Below, piece by piece: positions 31,304-33,374 of a stretch of 33,374 bases of DNA. A program made the position numbers and the translations under genes. Origin of the DNA: Candidatus Omnitrophota bacterium (GTDB lineage: Bacteria > Omnitrophota > Gorgyraeia > Gygaellales > Profunditerraquicolaceae); NCBI GenBank assembly GCA_020063525.1, contig JAGUUJ010000104.1, forward strand, positions 1 through 33,374. Direction: 5' to 3'. A model generated the notes under the pieces. It was not told where the DNA came from and did not search any database. It saw nothing but the letters and a program-made list of their open reading frames with translations. The first letter of the stretch is position 1, and each line of letters starts with the position of its first letter.

Positions 31304-31606
31304 TTAAGCTTTCTGGCCGACTTCGCCTTGCGCCCTTTTTGCATAAGCGATGGCGTTCTTCTCGATTTCCATCTTTACATTATCATCGATTCTTAAAATT
31401 ACAGTCTTATCTTTGACGTTTACAATTGTGCCATGAATCCCGCCTGAGGTCACTACCTCATCATTCTTATTAAGATTAGTGAGCATTTTACTATGCTCCT
31501 TCTCTTTTGCTTTTTGGGGCCGGATTAGCAAGAAATAAAAAATTACAAATATCAGAATAAGCGGGAATAAATTTACCAGGGGATTAACTTGTGCTGTCTG
31601 CGGCAT
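31304..31606 (-). CDS. yajC: Preprotein translocase accessory subunit YajC
   Basis: YajC is a small membrane protein associated with SecDF. From the ATG at 31606 it has 100 residues: an N-terminal membrane helix (LVNLFPLILIFVIFYFLLIR) followed by the signature PQKAKEKEHSKMLTNLNKND and the soluble EVVTSGGIHGTIVNVKD segment. The start is fixed by AAAGGAGGAAAAAA immediately upstream, inside the last codons of rpsP, which it overlaps by 23 bp. It is followed by secDF after 7 bp. Confidence 0.95.
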   Translation of the reverse strand: MPQTAQVNPLVNLFPLILIFVIFYFLLIRPQKAKEKEHSKMLTNLNKNDEVVTSGGIHGTIVNVKDKTVILRIDDNVKMEIEKNAIAYAKRAQGEVGQKA

Positions 31607-31865
31607 TTTTTTCCTCCTTTTGCACAATAGCTTTAGATTTCTTGAGAAGATTTTTAACCGTGGTAGAAAGCTGAGCACCTTTTTTTATCCAAGAATCCAG
31701 CCGTTCCCTTTTTATTTTTATTGCCTCTGTTAACGGGTTATAAAAACCTATTTCTTCGATGAATCTGCCATCGCGTCCCCGGCGTTTATCAAAAACAGTA
31801 ATACGAAAATGCGGCCTTTTTTTGGGATTTTTACCTATTCTTCTTAGACGCACAACTACCGGCAT
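31584..31865 (-). CDS. rpsP: 30S ribosomal protein S16
   Basis: S16 is a small-subunit assembly protein. The 93-residue product has the canonical VVRLRRIGKNPKKRPHFRI start, VFDKRRGRDGRFIEEIGFYN and LDSWIKKGAQLSTTVKNLLK motifs. A GAAAGGAGCGAGG precedes the ATG. It is usually followed by rimM, trmD and rplS, but here it is coupled to yajC, its 3' end carrying the yajC ribosome binding site. Confidence 0.97.
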   Translation of the reverse strand: MPVVVRLRRIGKNPKKRPHFRITVFDKRRGRDGRFIEEIGFYNPLTEAIKIKRERLDSWIKKGAQLSTTVKNLLKKSKAIVQKEEKNAADSTS

Positions 31866-31879
31866 AACCTCGCTCCTTT

Positions 31880-33367
31880 CTAGTGATTAATTGCCTCGAT
31901 TAAAGCTCTTGCCTTATTAATGGATTCAAAATATTCTTTTTCCGGGACAGAATCCGCAACAATGCCTGCACCCGCCTGAATATATCCGATATTATCTTTA
32001 ATAATTATTGTTCTGATCGTGATACAGGTATCCATATTATGCGAGAAACTAAAATACCCTACACAACCGGCATAGGGCCCTCGCCTTAAATTTTCCAATT
32101 CATCGATAATTTCCATAGCGCGTATCTTGGGGCTTCCGGAAACTGTCCCTGCAGGAAAACAGGCTCTGAGACAATCGTAAACATCGTATCTTTTATCTAA
32201 ACTACCTTCTATCTCGCTTACCAGATGCATTACGTGGGAATATCTCTCAACTTGCATGAATTCGCTAACTTTAACCTCACCCTTTTTAGAGACCCTGCCT
32301 AAATCGTTTCTTCCTAAATCAACTAGCATAAGATGTTCTGCTTTCTCTTTGTTATCATTTAAAAGCTCTTGTTCTAATTTTAGGTCCCCTTTTTCAGTCT
32401 CGCCGCGAGGCCTTGTACCTGCAATCGGCCGCGTCTGCACAAGGCCGTCTTCACAACGCACAAGCATTTCAGGAGAAGAGCCGATTAAAATAACCTCATT
32501 CAATTTTAGAAAGAACATATAAGGAGACGGATTGATACTTCTCAGATTACGATAAATATCTAAAGGGTCTATATCTATATTTATTTTAAACCGTTGCGAT
32601 AAAACTGCCTGAATAATATCTCCTCTTTTTATATAACCCTTTGCCTTAGTAACCGCATCCTGAAATTCGGATTTCTTAAAATTAGAAATTATATTCTTAT
32701 GCTTACTCTTTTTCTTTTTATTTTCTTTCTCAATTAACGGCTTCTTTAAATCTCGGTGTATTGATTCTATCTTCTTAATGGCATTAGAATAAACATCTGT
32801 TTTCTTAACTTTGAGTGAGTTCTTTCTTTGTTTTGGCAATATTACGTTAACGATAATCTTTATAGTATGATTGACGTGGTCAAAAACCAGGATATTATCA
32901 GTCAATATAAAAATAGAATCAGGCAATTTTAAATCATCGGGATTTTTATCCGGTAACTTCTCAAAGAATCTTACCGTATCGTATCCGATATAACCCACAA
33001 AGCCGCCGTAAAAACGCGGCAATCCTTTTATATTTGCAGGCTTAAAATCTTTCATAATCTTTTTGAGCTCATCCAGCAGGTCTCCCGGCGTAACAAAACG
33101 CAAAGTCGATTTTCTGCCAGGATATATGAGCTGGATATTCTTTGCTTTGCTTTTGAAGATAATTGAGGGGTTACTTCCCAAAAAAGAATAGCGGGCAATC
33201 TTTTCCTGCCCTTCTACGGACTCAAGCAAAAACGCGTAGTTATCCTTTTTTAATTTTAAAAAGGCAGAGACCGGTGTATCCAAATCTGCGCTGATTTCTT
33301 TATAAACCGGTATGACATTGGCAGTTTTGGATAATCTTAAAAACTCTTTTAGCGATGGATAATACAT
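31880..33367 (-). CDS. trpE: Anthranilate synthase component I
   Basis: TrpE converts chorismate to anthranilate using ammonia from TrpG. The 495-residue product has LLES at 47-50 and NPSPYM at 279-284, both part of the tryptophan feedback site, then the chorismate-binding core: TRPIAGTRPRG at 312, DLGRNDLGRVSK at 350, PAGTVSGSPK at 405 and GAGIVADSVPEKEY at 467. The intact LLES and NPSPYM motifs favour TrpE over PabB. A lysine-rich linker lies at 208-224. The start is the family-like MYYPSLKEFLRL; only 7 bases lie beyond it, so a longer start cannot be excluded. No trpG is visible. Confidence 0.95.
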   Translation of the reverse strand: MYYPSLKEFLRLSKTANVIPVYKEISADLDTPVSAFLKLKKDNYAFLLESVEGQEKIARYSFLGSNPSIIFKSKAKNIQLIYPGRKSTLRFVTPGDLLDELKKIMKDFKPANIKGLPRFYGGFVGYIGYDTVRFFEKLPDKNPDDLKLPDSIFILTDNILVFDHVNHTIKIIVNVILPKQRKNSLKVKKTDVYSNAIKKIESIHRDLKKPLIEKENKKKKSKHKNIISNFKKSEFQDAVTKAKGYIKRGDIIQAVLSQRFKINIDIDPLDIYRNLRSINPSPYMFFLKLNEVILIGSSPEMLVRCEDGLVQTRPIAGTRPRGETEKGDLKLEQELLNDNKEKAEHLMLVDLGRNDLGRVSKKGEVKVSEFMQVERYSHVMHLVSEIEGSLDKRYDVYDCLRACFPAGTVSGSPKIRAMEIIDELENLRRGPYAGCVGYFSFSHNMDTCITIRTIIIKDNIGYIQAGAGIVADSVPEKEYFESINKARALIEAINH

Positions 33368-33374
33368 ATCTAGT

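Noticed and set aside
51..32522. Many open frames on the + strand, for example 9144-9635, 11456-11875 and 5523-5834
   Set aside because: All lie opposite well-identified minus-strand genes, show no family motifs and have composition expected of antisense shadows.

Overview
The window is the minus strand of a bacterial chromosome carrying one very long ribosomal and transcription-translation superoperon preceded by a block of envelope and housekeeping genes. Every supported gene reads right to left. The + strand holds only frame shadows. The DNA is moderately AT-rich by eye. A SurA-type periplasmic chaperone, a fused SecDF and zinc-type S14 and L33, together with families of short palindromic or tandem repeats both between and inside genes, suggest an uncultivated diderm lineage. 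Candidate Omnitrophota (PVC side) is my best guess from the repeat style and gene mix, and that is inference only.

In the direction of transcription, 33.4 to 24.3 kb holds trpE, rpsP, yajC, a fused secDF, a strikingly short mfd, a surA-like peptidyl-prolyl isomerase, pdxA split by a one-base frameshift at an A7 tract, and rsmA. These genes are tightly packed or overlapping. Immediately after rsmA lies a near-perfect sigma70-type promoter (TTGACA, 17 bp, TATACT). It should start the superoperon: tRNA-Thr(GGU), rpmG, tRNA-Trp(CCA), secE, nusG, rplK, rplA, rplJ, rplL, rpoB, rpoC, rpsL, rpsG, fusA, tuf, then the S10 and spc blocks from rpsJ to rpsE. The cluster runs off the left edge after rpsE. 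The order is the classical one with the rif, str, S10 and spc blocks fused. No convincing internal terminator was seen, and there is one candidate internal promoter upstream of rplB.

The protein genes look ordinary; the unusual structure is in the gaps. Nearly every gap over about 40 bp inside the superoperon is filled by a hairpin-forming or tandem repeat from one of about five families, named A to E here. The same family recurs in front of different genes: A before rpsL, fusA and rplC; B before rpsJ, rplB and rplN; C before rpoB, rplF and rpsQ, with a partial copy before rpmG; D before rplL and rpsC; E before rplD. One edge often contains the stop codon of the upstream gene, and the other abuts the start or carries the Shine-Dalgarno of the downstream gene. 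In the upstream block comparable elements sit inside reading frames: a 50-bp double hairpin within surA, a tandem repeat within the surA signal peptide, and five 7-bp units within pdxA.

The best candidates for something new are this repeat-leader network and the minimal Mfd, which keeps the RNA-polymerase-interaction and translocase domains but has lost the UvrA-binding and autoinhibitory ends together.
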